A DNA stretch of 64,000 nt from Vibrio gigantis (GTDB lineage: Bacteria; Pseudomonadota; Gammaproteobacteria; Enterobacterales; Vibrionaceae). Below are positions 1 to 8,906 of the stretch, in pieces (position 1 is the stretch's first letter; each line of letters begins with the position of its first letter). The stretch lies in contig NZ_AP025493.1 in assembly GCF_024347515.1 (NCBI RefSeq), positions 1,550,001 through 1,614,000 on the forward strand, in the 5' to 3' direction. Both the position numbers and the translations under genes were made by a program. The notes under the pieces are model-generated. The model was not told where the DNA came from, made no database searches, and worked only from the letters and a program-made list of their open reading frames with translations.

Positions 1-798
1 CTCTTTCTCGTTGTCGTAGACATCAAGGCCAAGCGCACCAATCTTGCTCTGTTTGAGCGCTTCAATTGCAGCTGTTGAATCAAGCAACTCACCGCGACTG
101 GTGTTGACGATCATCACGCCATCTTTCATTTTCCCAAATGCAGTCGCATCCAACAGGTGGTAGTTCTCTTTACTCATCGGACAGTGCAGAGAAATCACAT
201 CCGACTCTTTGTAAAGTTCGTCTAGCTCTACATATTTAGCACCTAGCTCAACGGCTAGTGGGTTTGGGTATGGGTCGTAGCACAAGATGTTCATGCCTAA
301 ACCTTTCAGAATACGCATGGTTGCTAGGCCAATTTTGCCAGAGCCGATCACACCAACGGTTTTACCATGGAAGTTGAAGCCAACTAAACCTTCAAGGGAG
401 AAGTTTGCATCACGAGTACGTTGGTATGCCTTGTGTAGTTTGCGGTTCAAACACATCATCATGCCGACCGTATGTTCTGCTACCGATTCTGGTGAATAAG
501 CAGGAACGCGAACCACCTGCAGGCCAAACTCTTTGGCTGCGTCTAGGTCGACTTTGTCAAAGCCCGCACAGCGCATCGCAATCAGCTTAGTGCCGCCTTT
601 TGCTAGAATCTCTAGCACATCTCGCGATAGGTCATCGTTTACAAACGCACAAACGACTTCGTTGTCGTGCGCCATTTTCGCTGTGGTTGTGGTGAGGCGA
701 AAATCATGGAAGTGAAACTCAGCGTTGAGTTCACCTTTCGCAAGTTCAAATGATTTTTCGTCGTATGATTTTGAGCTAAAAAAAGCAATGTTGAGCAT
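1..798 (-). CDS. ldhA: D-lactate dehydrogenase (3' end cut by window edge)
   Basis: NAD-dependent 2-hydroxyacid dehydrogenase that reduces pyruvate to D-lactate during fermentation. I translated 266 residues starting MLNIAFFSSKSYDE. The catalytic-domain start, the NAD-binding glycine motif GVIGSGKIG near residue 150 and the substrate-binding Arg in NTSRGELLD near residue 235 are visible. The reading frame is still open at base 1 (GLDVYDNEKE), so roughly the last 60 residues, including the catalytic His, lie outside the window. The ATG at 798 is the first in frame and starts the conserved N-terminus. The next gene upstream is 226 bp away, so this looks like a single transcription unit. Family identity is strong; D-lactate specificity is inferred from similarity to enterobacterial LdhA. 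Confidence 0.93.
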   Translation of the reverse strand, partial: MLNIAFFSSKSYDEKSFELAKGELNAEFHFHDFRLTTTTAKMAHDNEVVCAFVNDDLSRDVLEILAKGGTKLIAMRCAGFDKVDLDAAKEFGLQVVRVPAYSPESVAEHTVGMMMCLNRKLHKAYQRTRDANFSLEGLVGFNFHGKTVGVIGSGKIGLATMRILKGLGMNILCYDPYPNPLAVELGAKYVELDELYKESDVISLHCPMSKENYHLLDATAFGKMKDGVMIVNTSRGELLDSTAAIEALKQSKIGALGLDVYDNEKE

Positions 799-1023
799 GG
801 CTTCCTCTCTTACCTAAAATATAAATAACCCGTCTGTTTTATTAATCTAAAATCGGGCTAAAACTAATAACTTTGTTCAGTGTGCTAGAGTTTTTTTCTC
901 TTGTCTATCAACATTAGTCATTGTAATTACTATGGTTATTTGGTCTTCTACCATCACTTCTTGAACATTAAAAATCACATTACGAAGTAGCTTGCTTATA
1001 AGTTCATCAATATTGAATGGATC

Positions 1024-1356
1024 TTACTTTCGGGTGTTGAACATCTTCTTTGTCTCTTTTTCCGACCAGAAGTTAATGTTGAACTGCGCATCGTCACTCA
1101 GTTCCACTCGATGCCAATATTGAGGTGGACTTGTGGCAAATTGCCCTGCTTCAATAGTAATAACAGTTTCTGGTTCCGTTGCTTCTGCATCAGCAAAACC
1201 ATAGAAGGTCACTGTGCCTTCCATTACGCAGATCTGACCAAACACGCCTTCAGCCGTATTGTGATGGTTAAGGAGTGCTGCCGGTATATTGTCTTTGGTG
1301 AAAAATGGCGTTGAACGTTGAATTTTCCAGTGTGACGGAATACGTAAATGACTCAT
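1024..1356 (-). CDS. DUF1971 cupin protein, YeaR/TehB-N-like
   Basis: Small 110-residue single-domain cupin resembling E. coli YeaR and the N-terminal domain of some TehB proteins. The pattern is clear: SHWKIQRSTPFF near the N-terminus, a core with GTVTFYGF, and QFATSPPQYWHRVEL carrying the His-containing cupin motif near residue 80. The biochemical activity of the family is not established; E. coli yeaR is a nitrate/nitric-oxide-responsive gene. It lies 68 bp downstream of the ferredoxin-NADP reductase on the same strand, so co-transcription with it is likely. No NsrR-type palindrome was recognised in front of it. Confidence 0.85.
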   Translation of the reverse strand: MSHLRIPSHWKIQRSTPFFTKDNIPAALLNHHNTAEGVFGQICVMEGTVTFYGFADAEATEPETVITIEAGQFATSPPQYWHRVELSDDAQFNINFWSEKETKKMFNTRK

Positions 1357-1424
1357 ATAAAACCTCTTATTTAACTTTAACTGTTCTTTGAAATTAGTAC
1401 TTCGCTGTCTTAAGTGATCTATTT

Positions 1425-2228
1425 TTACCAGTAGTTCTCGCTGCTGAATTGACCTGGCTTTCGACGTAGGTGCTTTTCGAAACCTAAGTTGGTTAGCGCT
1501 TCACTTGTGTCGCGAACCATTTGCGGATTGCCGCAAAGGTAGAAGAAACTGCGGGTTTGATTGAAAGCGACAGACGCGGCTTGCTCAAGGTCGCCTCCAA
1601 GTAACAAGCTTGGGATTCGTCCGCGCAAAGTTCCGGTGACTGATTCTCTAGAAATAATTGGCACATATTTGAGTTTCCCTTGAAAGTGATCGACGAGTTG
1701 AGTGATACGGTCTCGATAAGTCAGGTCTTGTTCTGTTCTTACGGCATGAACCAGTATAAGGTTTTTGAATGAGGCGGCTTTTCCCGAATCAGATCCATTT
1801 TGTTGCTGTATCTGCATGCTTTCGAGCATTGAGATAAACGGGCCCACAGCGGTTCCGGTTGAAAGCATCCATAGATCGTCGGCGATCTCTGGGATCTCAT
1901 CCAATGTCATAAAGCCGCTTGGGTCTTTGCCGACAAAGATGCCATCGCCTACCTTCAATTCATGAAGCTGGGGCGAGAGCTGACCGTTTTGAACCTTAAT
2001 AATTAAAAACTCTAGATGCTGATGACCTTGCTCATGTTCCGGCGCATTGACCATGGAATAAGCACGTCTCACGAACTCATCGTCACTATTGAGCAAACCG
2101 AGCTTAGTAAACTGACCCGCCTGATAAGGAGAGACAGGAGCACTAACTTGGAGTGAGAACAATTGATCTGTCCATTCTGTCTTGTGTAGGACTTTTCCGG
2201 TTACCAAACCATGAGGAATATCTGTCAT
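1425..2228 (-). CDS. fpr: Ferredoxin/flavodoxin-NADP+ reductase
   Basis: FAD-dependent reductase moving electrons between NADPH and ferredoxin or flavodoxin in the cytoplasm. The FAD-binding motif RRAYSMVNAP (RxYS type) falls near residue 50. The NADP domain has STGTAVGPFISM and the terminal FYLCGNPQMVRD. The protein ends in FSSENYW, with the C-terminal aromatic residue expected of the bacterial class. The frame extends to a TTG at 2273, but the ATG at 2228 is preceded by AAAGGTGATGAT and gives the usual N-terminus (MTDIPHGLVTGKVL, 267 aa), so I chose it. A Fur-like box lies about 80-100 bp upstream, suggesting iron-responsive expression (inference). Confidence 0.95.
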   Translation of the reverse strand: MTDIPHGLVTGKVLHKTEWTDQLFSLQVSAPVSPYQAGQFTKLGLLNSDDEFVRRAYSMVNAPEHEQGHQHLEFLIIKVQNGQLSPQLHELKVGDGIFVGKDPSGFMTLDEIPEIADDLWMLSTGTAVGPFISMLESMQIQQQNGSDSGKAASFKNLILVHAVRTEQDLTYRDRITQLVDHFQGKLKYVPIISRESVTGTLRGRIPSLLLGGDLEQAASVAFNQTRSFFYLCGNPQMVRDTSEALTNLGFEKHLRRKPGQFSSENYW

Positions 2229-2306
2229 ATCATCACCTTTAAGAAGAGAGGTTATCTCATTAAGGATACTCAACTATTTACACTTTGGAGTTGCATGTAG
2301 CATGCC

Positions 2307-2325
2307 AATAATGAGAATGCTTATC
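2307..2325. promoter_or_regulatory. Candidate Fur box upstream of fpr
   Basis: The 19-mer AATAATGAGAATGCTTATC matches 15 of 19 positions of the classical Fur consensus GATAATGATAATCATTATC. It sits about 80 bp upstream of the fpr start on the minus strand and 240 bp upstream of the acyltransferase on the plus strand, so fpr is the more likely target. The site is based on sequence match only. The rest of the 336-bp spacer (2229-2564) shows no other recognisable element. Confidence 0.5.
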
Positions 2326-2564
2326 AATACTGACTTTTCGGATAAAATTAACTGCTTTTGTGTCAAAAAGACATTTTGTTTATTTGGTCTAAATGACTCG
2401 TGTGTGTATTTGATTCTTGTGCGTTTTGTTCAGGGGGAGCTTGAGCTGAGATTTATCTAAGTCTGCAGAGTGGTTTGACCCCTGAAGTATTACACTAATA
2501 ACTAAAGAGAATAATTTGCAGATGCGTATAATGGCGGCTTTCGATCTCAATATAGCCGTGTTTT

Positions 2565-3491
2565 ATGCTTGATAATCTTCGTATGGCCTTGAACGTGTTG
2601 TTCGTGACCATCAATACCGCAATGACTGCGTTTACCGTGAGCTTCTTTGGCCTCATCAAACTGATCCTGCCAATCTCTGTTGTGCAAAAGTCGTGTACTC
2701 GTTTAGCTAACTTCACATTCTGGTGTTGGGCTTCGCTTAACCTCTGGATGTTGAACGTGAATAATGACATCGAGTGGCAAGTGGAAGGCGGGGAGGATAT
2801 CTCGACTAAGCAGTGGTATTTGATGATGTCGAACCACCTTAGCTGGGCGGATATTGTAATTCTGTCTTCTATCTTGAAAGACAAGATGCCGATGACGAAA
2901 TTCTTCCTTAAGCACGAATTGTTGTACGTGCCTTTTGTTGGCTTGGCCTGTTGGGGCTTGGATATGCCATTCATGCGACGTCACTCACGTGAGTTTTTGC
3001 TACGTAACCCAGAGCGTCGTAATGATGATTTCGATGCAATCAACAAAGCGTGTACTAAGTTCAAACTAGCGCCGACAACCTTGGTGAATTTTGTTGAAGG
3101 GACTCGTGCTAACCACGAGAAACTAGCGACAGCGAAAACCCCTTACCGACACCTATTGAAGCCAAAAACCGGTGGTGTAGCATTTGCACTATCGGCAATG
3201 GGCCCAATCTTAGATGGTATTGTGGATGTCACGCTGGCCTACCCTGAAAACCAAGTTTCTCCATTTGAAGATATGCTTAAAGGAAAAATGACCAAGGTTG
3301 TGGTGCGTATTAAATTGCACCCAATGGACGAGAACGTAAACGGTAATTACTTTGAAGATAAAGCGTTTAAACGTCGCTTCCACAGTTGGTTGAACAATAC
3401 GTGGAAAGAGAAAGATGCCTATCTTGATACGGTTTACGGGGTTGAAACGATTGACCAGCCTGATGCGGTTCATAAGAAACAAGATCAGTAA
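2565..3491 (+). CDS. yihG: YihG-type 1-acylglycerol-3-phosphate acyltransferase
   Basis: Inner-membrane acyltransferase of the PlsC/AGPAT superfamily, predicted to acylate lysophosphatidic acid as an accessory to PlsC. At 308 aa it matches the length of E. coli YihG (about 310). A hydrophobic N-terminus (residues 5-50) precedes the catalytic H-x4-D motif NHLSWAD near residue 92. The block FVEGTR follows near residue 176, and the segment CWGLDMPFMRR is characteristic of YihG. It stands alone, followed by a strong hairpin terminator, and diverges from fpr. Start and length agree with homologues; exact substrate preference is inferred. Confidence 0.9.
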   Translation: MLDNLRMALNVLFVTINTAMTAFTVSFFGLIKLILPISVVQKSCTRLANFTFWCWASLNLWMLNVNNDIEWQVEGGEDISTKQWYLMMSNHLSWADIVILSSILKDKMPMTKFFLKHELLYVPFVGLACWGLDMPFMRRHSREFLLRNPERRNDDFDAINKACTKFKLAPTTLVNFVEGTRANHEKLATAKTPYRHLLKPKTGGVAFALSAMGPILDGIVDVTLAYPENQVSPFEDMLKGKMTKVVVRIKLHPMDENVNGNYFEDKAFKRRFHSWLNNTWKEKDAYLDTVYGVETIDQPDAVHKKQDQ

Positions 3492-3514
3492 TTTCAAATC
3501 AAACAGATAGCATC

Positions 3515-3551
3515 AAAAAAGCCGATAGTTCATTGAACTGTCGGCTTTTTT
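3515..3551. terminator. Bidirectional intrinsic terminator
   Basis: GCCGATAGTT and AACTGTCGGC form a stem (one G-T pair), flanked by A6 upstream and T6 downstream. It terminates the acyltransferase gene on the plus strand and can serve the convergent methyltransferase gene on the minus strand. Confidence 0.85.
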
Positions 3552-3645
3552 ATTGAATCGGATTTATCGTAGGTCAGCGATAAAGTTAGTGCTTACTATA
3601 ATCTAGTCGCATTATAAGCAATGCTATATGCAGAATCGGTGAGGG

Positions 3646-4368
3646 CTAAATCGCTTGGTACGCATCGATGATGTGTTTAACCTCACTAGGCTTACCTTGC
3701 TTCTCTTGGCCTTGATGAATACGTAAGTAGTGCTGTAGTGTTTTGGCTTTGTACTGCTGAGATACCTTCACTTGTTCATCACAACTCGGCGTCCAGATCT
3801 TGTCACCCACGTTTGATATCTCACTAATAGCTTGGTTCTTTTCAGCTTCGCCTGAGTTATTGCTGACCAATAAAATCTCGTAATAACGGCGGTTCTCTTC
3901 AATCAATAGTTCATCAATAAGACCAAAATTGAGCGCCTTTAAATGACTTCTTAACTCGAACTGCTGATGCACAGGGCAAAGCAAGAAATCGATCGCTTTG
4001 TCTGGGTGTTGGCGATGAATATCATCGACGAGCTTCTGAGTGAGATCGCCACCGACGCCCGCAATAATAACCAGGTGTTTGCCAGTATGTTTCTCAAGCG
4101 GAATAGCGGCGACATCCATGCAGTAGGTTTGCCAGTGGCTGGTAACCGTTTGTTCAGCTTTATTATTTTCTGGAAAGTAACGCGCTAGCTTTCCTTGAAG
4201 TTCGCTTATGAGAGACGGGACAATATCGACAAAGTGAATCTGAGGCGCTTTATTATCTGACAGCAGTTGAACACCTAAAAAGCCATGATCACAGCAACAG
4301 TCCCAAATATGCTGGTAGTCATTGCTGACAAGGGAGTGGAGAGTTTGCAGTCGGTTACTTAGCTTCAT
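3646..4368 (-). CDS. trmK: TrmK-type tRNA (adenine-N1)-methyltransferase
   Basis: SAM-dependent methyltransferase of the TrmK family, whose Gram-positive members make m1A22 in tRNA. The family signature is visible: RLQTLHSLV at the N-terminus, the SAM motif WDCCCDHGFLGVQLL and IIAGVGGDLTQKLV. A later segment, LLCPVHQQFELRSHL, matches the usual PQ-type catalytic loop position. I chose the ATG at 4368 (MKLSNRLQ, 240 aa), the start expected from the family; the frame stays open to another ATG at 4431, adding 21 residues that begin next to the preceding terminator. Neither start has a strong ribosome-binding site. The tRNA substrate in this organism is inferred. Confidence 0.82.
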   Translation of the reverse strand: MKLSNRLQTLHSLVSNDYQHIWDCCCDHGFLGVQLLSDNKAPQIHFVDIVPSLISELQGKLARYFPENNKAEQTVTSHWQTYCMDVAAIPLEKHTGKHLVIIAGVGGDLTQKLVDDIHRQHPDKAIDFLLCPVHQQFELRSHLKALNFGLIDELLIEENRRYYEILLVSNNSGEAEKNQAISEISNVGDKIWTPSCDEQVKVSQQYKAKTLQHYLRIHQGQEKQGKPSEVKHIIDAYQAI

Positions 4369-4438
4369 AAGGTTCGTGTCGTTAGAAAGGGAATATTGTC
4401 GTGTCGAAGGCGCATTGTAATGACTTTCCATAAAAACA

Positions 4439-4470
4439 AAAGCACCTAGGTTATGAATCCTAGGTGCTTT
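4439..4470 (-). terminator. Intrinsic terminator of the GGDEF gene
   Basis: AAGCACCTAGG and CCTAGGTGCTT form a perfect 11-bp stem. On the minus strand it is followed by a T-rich run (TTTTGTTTTT), so it terminates the membrane GGDEF gene just before the methyltransferase gene. Confidence 0.85.
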
Positions 4471-4507
4471 GTTGTGTGTGATGGCCTACGGGCTTGTTGG
4501 AATGCGT

Positions 4508-6313
4508 TTACGATGCTTTGGCAACGGCTCTGATATGACCTTCTACTCGGTTCTTGCCAAGCTGTTGCGCGATAAGTTTAGCCTGTTCCGCGAGTGCTAA
4601 AGCAGAGTCTGTTTCGCCTTCTACTTGTGAGTACCCCACACTAACCCCTAGCGATAAGGTGATATCTGGAGTGACGATGGTTTTCTCAGAGATACCGACT
4701 CGACACTGATCCAACTGAGATTTAGCATCCTTGGCATCATTCGCTTTGAACAATACGGCGAACTCTTTACCTCCAACACGAGCAAGGCATAGCCCTTTAG
4801 GCTTCGGAAAATACGAGCGCAGTGCTTCTGCTGTCAGCTTGATCATCTTGTCACCAACCGCCTCACCATAAGCTCGGTTTACGTGGTCAAAGTTATCGAT
4901 ATCAAGTAGAGCGACATAGGTGTCGGGATCACTCACGTAGTTTTCGATGGCGATACTGAAACTGCTTTTATTGTCTAACTGTGTCGTCAGATCTTTGCTA
5001 CTCAATTGATGTTGAAGCAGTAAGTTAGACAAAGAGACCTCTGTGTAATCGCGGATCATTCGTAAAATACTCTTGCTGATCGGCAAGCTTGCGTTTACAT
5101 AGAGCACTGCGATCAACTGCTCACGAGAGTGCAAAGGAATGCAATAATGACGTTGGTGTATTTTTAGTTTACACGCCAATGGGTCAGCGTACTTTCCATT
5201 TCTGTAAGCCATGGTGTCCGGGGTAAAGCGCTCCGCTAAAGTACTATCACAATGTACCGTTGATTTGTTTCCGTGATAGTCGATGGTACTGAATGAGTGG
5301 TTCTCAGGCTGGTAGAGGCAGAATTGAATACCTTTTTGGTAGGTAAAGCTATCCAGTATCGATTTTAACTCTTGCTTAAAGCTTACAAGGTCGTTGACTT
5401 TATTCAATTGAGATAAGGACACGTTCAAACGATAAGCCAAATAGTTTGCGCCAATCCATAACAGAAGCAGTGAACCCAGCACTAAGCCAGTTAATGTAAA
5501 TTGGTGCGAGCTAGTTAAGATATCGTGGCGATCAGTGCCAGCAATGAATACCCAATTCAAACTGTTATCAGCGTCAAATACCGATATTTTGAAGTTATCT
5601 TGATAGTAGTATTCGTGCTTACCGACGGTTTCACCTTGTGAGAGTTGATGGCTGATTCCAGCGTGATAGCTGACCGATTTAGAACCGATACGTTTTGGAT
5701 CTGGGTGGAAGACAAGGCGTTCTGTTGCTCGATCAACCACAAACACATAGCCGCGATTAAGCGTTTTTAAGTCTCTGAGCCCTTGTGTGGTATGTAGAAG
5801 GTCAAACTCAATCCATATTTCTTCGTTTAATTTTTCCGCTGTATGTTTAACCGCGAATACCCAGCGACCATCTGCCTTTTGGTAAACAGAAGATATGTAG
5901 AAGTCTTCAACGACACTGTCTATTGAATGCCACTGTATTGATGAGATCTCTTCATTTGATAGAGGCAAACCGCGAGTGGAAATGTAGTTTTGATACTGAG
6001 GTTGGTATCTGATGATGTCAGAGAAGTTCGGTGTTCTTTTTAGAATATTATCGCTGAGTTCGCGAAATTTTTTGTCATCAAAGTTAGTGGCTTGAGGTAA
6101 GCCTAGACTCGTTTCTAAGAAATAGAGTTTGCCGAATACTGCTTCGATGTTGGAACGAATAGTGGAGCTAGCGATGCGGATATTTGATGATGATTGGTTA
6201 GTTGCTGTTGTCTCTACTTTTTCTAATTGAGCTGCTGCGAGGTAAAGCATTCCTCCGGTTAATAAGAGTATGTATGGTTTGAAAAGCCGAATAAGTGTTT
6301 TAGGTAAAGCCAT
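4508..6313 (-). CDS. Membrane diguanylate cyclase-like protein (sensor + GGKEF)
   Basis: Predicted signal-transducing GGDEF-family enzyme making c-di-GMP. There is an N-terminal membrane segment (residues 10-28), then a periplasmic Cache-like sensor region of about 240 residues. A second membrane segment near residues 275-295 (LTGLVLGSLLLLWIGANYLAY) follows, then a linker that may be GAF-like, and a C-terminal GGDEF domain. The substrate-binding motif LLDIDNFDHVNRAYGE is intact, but the signature loop reads RVGGKEFAV: the usual acidic third residue is Lys. No RxxD inhibitory site precedes it. The track from 6322 begins with TTG; I chose the ATG at 6313 (MALPKTLIRLF, 601 aa). Whether the enzyme is active is uncertain because of the Lys. 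Confidence 0.85.
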   Translation of the reverse strand: MALPKTLIRLFKPYILLLTGGMLYLAAAQLEKVETTATNQSSSNIRIASSTIRSNIEAVFGKLYFLETSLGLPQATNFDDKKFRELSDNILKRTPNFSDIIRYQPQYQNYISTRGLPLSNEEISSIQWHSIDSVVEDFYISSVYQKADGRWVFAVKHTAEKLNEEIWIEFDLLHTTQGLRDLKTLNRGYVFVVDRATERLVFHPDPKRIGSKSVSYHAGISHQLSQGETVGKHEYYYQDNFKISVFDADNSLNWVFIAGTDRHDILTSSHQFTLTGLVLGSLLLLWIGANYLAYRLNVSLSQLNKVNDLVSFKQELKSILDSFTYQKGIQFCLYQPENHSFSTIDYHGNKSTVHCDSTLAERFTPDTMAYRNGKYADPLACKLKIHQRHYCIPLHSREQLIAVLYVNASLPISKSILRMIRDYTEVSLSNLLLQHQLSSKDLTTQLDNKSSFSIAIENYVSDPDTYVALLDIDNFDHVNRAYGEAVGDKMIKLTAEALRSYFPKPKGLCLARVGGKEFAVLFKANDAKDAKSQLDQCRVGISEKTIVTPDITLSLGVSVGYSQVEGETDSALALAEQAKLIAQQLGKNRVEGHIRAVAKAS

Positions 6314-6437
6314 GATATCCAAAGACGTAATAGATTCATTTTTATAGTACGGCCATATTAAACAGTTTTCCTAATCACATCAATGCAAATGATTCCATAT
6401 AAAAGAATGAGTTTTGTGATATTCAGCTAACAAAAAA

Positions 6438-6459
6438 GCCAGCTATAAATATAACCGGC
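6438..6459 (-). terminator. Probable glgX terminator
   Basis: Read on the minus strand, GCCGGTTATA pairs with TATAGCTGGC (allowing G-U pairs) and is followed by TTTTTTG. It lies 37 bp past the glgX stop codon. Confidence 0.7.
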
Positions 6460-6495
6460 CTCTATGGTTTCTGCTGTTTTATTAGGCTGACTTAA

Positions 6496-8472
6496 CTATA
6501 ATTCAGCTCTAGCTTTGTCTGGCGAATAGTGCAAAATTGCCATCGAAGTTGGAGACAACAACATCTCACCTTCCGCATGACCTGGTTTTACATCTCTCAG
6601 GTTGGTATCACATATGGTCACCCAGTTTTGATCGCGATCCTTAGGTAACGAAAAACGTGCAGGTGCATTGGTTTGGTTGATTAAGTAAATCAACTCGTCA
6701 CCGTCTTTACCAATTCCCAGGTGCAGTGCCACCGAGCTTAAACGGTTCCAATCGTCATGCTCCATTAATGTGCCATCGACACGGCTCCAGAAGATGCGGT
6801 TAGAGTTACGCTTTTCACCACTGAATGCCTTAATAAATGGCACCATGTATTGCTGACGCGCAGAAATCATTTCAGATAACCAAGTCTTGAAGTAAGTCTT
6901 GCGCTCTGAATCTTCCCAGTTAAGCCAACTTGTCACACCGTCTTGACAGTAAGCGTTGTTGTTACCTTTTTGAGTATGAGATAACACATCAGCCGTCAAA
7001 ATATGTGGAATACCAAAAGCAAACAGCAAGCTCGCCATGAAGTTGCGTTTCTGCTTTTCACGCGTTGCGATAACCAATAGGTTTTCGGTTTCGCCCTCTA
7101 CACCGTAGTTTTCAGAACGGTTATCACCGTGACCATCGCGGTTGTTCTCACCATTTTCTTCATTGTGCTTATGCTTGTACGACACAAGGTCTTGCATAGT
7201 GAAACCATCATGGTAAGTGATGTAGTTTACGGTGAGTTTGTACGGCCAGTGCGCCGCACTGTAGATATCGCGAGAGCCCATTAAGCGAGTCGCAAACTCT
7301 TTCAGGTAGCCTTGATCACCGCGCCAGAAGCTACGAGTGATATCTCGTAGTTTGTCGTTACACTCATTCCAACCTAGCGGGAAATTACCGACTTGGTAAC
7401 CATTAGGGCCAATATCCCACGGTTCTGCGATGAGTTTGGTTTCTTTCAGTACCGGGTCTTGAGCAACGGCTTTGAAAAAAGCGGCTTCAGGATTGTAGTT
7501 GTCACCTTCGCGCCCCAGTGTTGCTGCCAAATCAAAACGGAAGCCGTCGACTTGGAATTCACTCACCCAGTACCGAAGCGTATCCATCACTAAGTTGAGT
7601 GCAGGTTGGTGAGTGAGGTCAACAGTGTTACCACAACCAGTAAAGTTCGCGTAATGACAGCCATGTTTGATGTAGTAGCGGCTATCTAGCGCTTTTAGGT
7701 TGAAGGTTGTGCCGCCTTCACCACCTTCTGCTGTGTGGTTGTAGACAACGTCGAGAATGACCTCGATACCATTGCGGTGCAGCTCACGAATCGCAGTCTT
7801 AAGTTCAGTAACCGCGTCTTTCTCTGCATAGCGAGGGTCTGGCACCATGAACAAATATGGGTTGTATCCCCAATAGTTCACTTTCCCCATATCCAATAGA
7901 TGAGGTTCGTGCATACATGCCGCAATAGGTAAAAGTTGTAGAGAGTTGATGTTTTGTTGTTTGTAGAACGCAAGCATTTCAGGGCTGACTAATCCCAAGT
8001 AACGGCCTTTAGTGTTGGTCTCTACTTCTGGATGAAGTTGAGATAAGCCTTTTACATGGGTTTCAAAAAGAACGGTCTCTTCACGGTTGATTCGCGGCTT
8101 TTCCACATCTTGCCAATCGAAGGTATCATCGACAACAACACATTTCGCCATAGCAAAGCTTTTTTCATTGGTATATGGCGTGATGTAATCGAGCGGTTCA
8201 CTGATTGCTTTGGCGTAAGGGTCTGAAAGTAGGATAGAGCCATTGTCTGTCTCAGCAATGAAACCGTATTTTTGTCCTGCTTTAATACCTTCAATAAATA
8301 CATATCTGATATCAGCGTATTCATTTTCCAATTTATAAGTAGTGAATTCATCGTTCTCATCAAAAAGAGCGAGAGAGAGAGATTTACAGTCAGGAGAATA
8401 AATTGAGAAGTTGCAGCCAGTGTTACCTAGCGTTGCGCCTAGCGGATACGGGCGAGCGAGCGTTCTAGTCAT
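6496..8472 (-). CDS. glgX: Glycogen debranching enzyme GlgX (isoamylase type)
   Basis: GH13 hydrolase that cleaves alpha-1,6 branches of limit dextrins after phosphorylase action. The 658-aa length is normal for GlgX. An N-terminal CBM48 module (residues 5-90) starts RPYPLGATLG. The GH13 blocks follow in order: DVVYNHTAEGG (region I), DGFRFDLA with the Asp nucleophile (II), AEPWDIG with the Glu acid/base (III) and YHDGFTMQDLV with the third Asp (IV). The motif before GNNNAYCQD reads TADVLSHTQ, whereas E. coli GlgX has a GDE-containing version there. The gene diverges from the maltoporin across a region rich in MalT-box-like sites, which suggests a role in maltodextrin as well as glycogen metabolism. 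Confidence 0.95.
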   Translation of the reverse strand: MTRTLARPYPLGATLGNTGCNFSIYSPDCKSLSLALFDENDEFTTYKLENEYADIRYVFIEGIKAGQKYGFIAETDNGSILLSDPYAKAISEPLDYITPYTNEKSFAMAKCVVVDDTFDWQDVEKPRINREETVLFETHVKGLSQLHPEVETNTKGRYLGLVSPEMLAFYKQQNINSLQLLPIAACMHEPHLLDMGKVNYWGYNPYLFMVPDPRYAEKDAVTELKTAIRELHRNGIEVILDVVYNHTAEGGEGGTTFNLKALDSRYYIKHGCHYANFTGCGNTVDLTHQPALNLVMDTLRYWVSEFQVDGFRFDLAATLGREGDNYNPEAAFFKAVAQDPVLKETKLIAEPWDIGPNGYQVGNFPLGWNECNDKLRDITRSFWRGDQGYLKEFATRLMGSRDIYSAAHWPYKLTVNYITYHDGFTMQDLVSYKHKHNEENGENNRDGHGDNRSENYGVEGETENLLVIATREKQKRNFMASLLFAFGIPHILTADVLSHTQKGNNNAYCQDGVTSWLNWEDSERKTYFKTWLSEMISARQQYMVPFIKAFSGEKRNSNRIFWSRVDGTLMEHDDWNRLSSVALHLGIGKDGDELIYLINQTNAPARFSLPKDRDQNWVTICDTNLRDVKPGHAEGEMLLSPTSMAILHYSPDKARAEL

Positions 8473-8650
8473 TGCTTGATTTCTTGTTCGTTTATCAACA
8501 TCAGTGAACTATAAGTAAAAAGCTTTGTCCCAGTAAGGTCAAGCAACTTCACAGAATAATTATTGTTAAAAAAATAATTTACCGATTAGGTTCAAATTAT
8601 ATATTTGAAGTAGATCTCACTTATGCTGAATAATTAGATCTGAGTGCTGT

Positions 8651-8769
8651 CTACTCCTCCTAGATTAAGTGATCCACCTCTTTAAAACACCGTTCTGTAT
8701 ATTTTCTACTCCCCTCTAGTCCCCCTTAATTAAGTGAGGGGTGGAGGAAGTCAAACTTGTCATCCCCTC
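8651..8769. promoter_or_regulatory. Cluster of MalT-box-like sites between glgX and maltoporin
   Basis: Four elements resemble the MalT consensus GGGGA(T/G)GAGG. They are CTACTCCTCC at 8651-8660 and CTACTCCCCTC at 8706-8716 (both inverted), GAGGGGTGGAGGA at 8736-8748 (9 of 10 over the core) and TCATCCCCTC at 8760-8769 (inverted). All lie 140-255 bp upstream of the maltoporin start and upstream of glgX. MalT itself is encoded at 36-39 kb. The rest of the 434-bp spacer (8473-8906) is AT-rich with no gene. Confidence 0.65.
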
Positions 8770-8906
8770 TTAATATTGACCCCGTTGAAACGAATCAGGG
8801 GAAACCCTAAACCTCTCTATCTTACGTCCGCCATTACTGCCTTTGGTTGTCGCAAGAGAGCAAAAATATAAAAACCTAAAATAAATCGTCCTTAATGGAG
8901 TTAAGA

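Noticed and set aside
2495..2974. 159-aa minus-strand ORF
   Set aside because: It is antisense to the well-supported YihG-type acyltransferase and has no recognisable domain.
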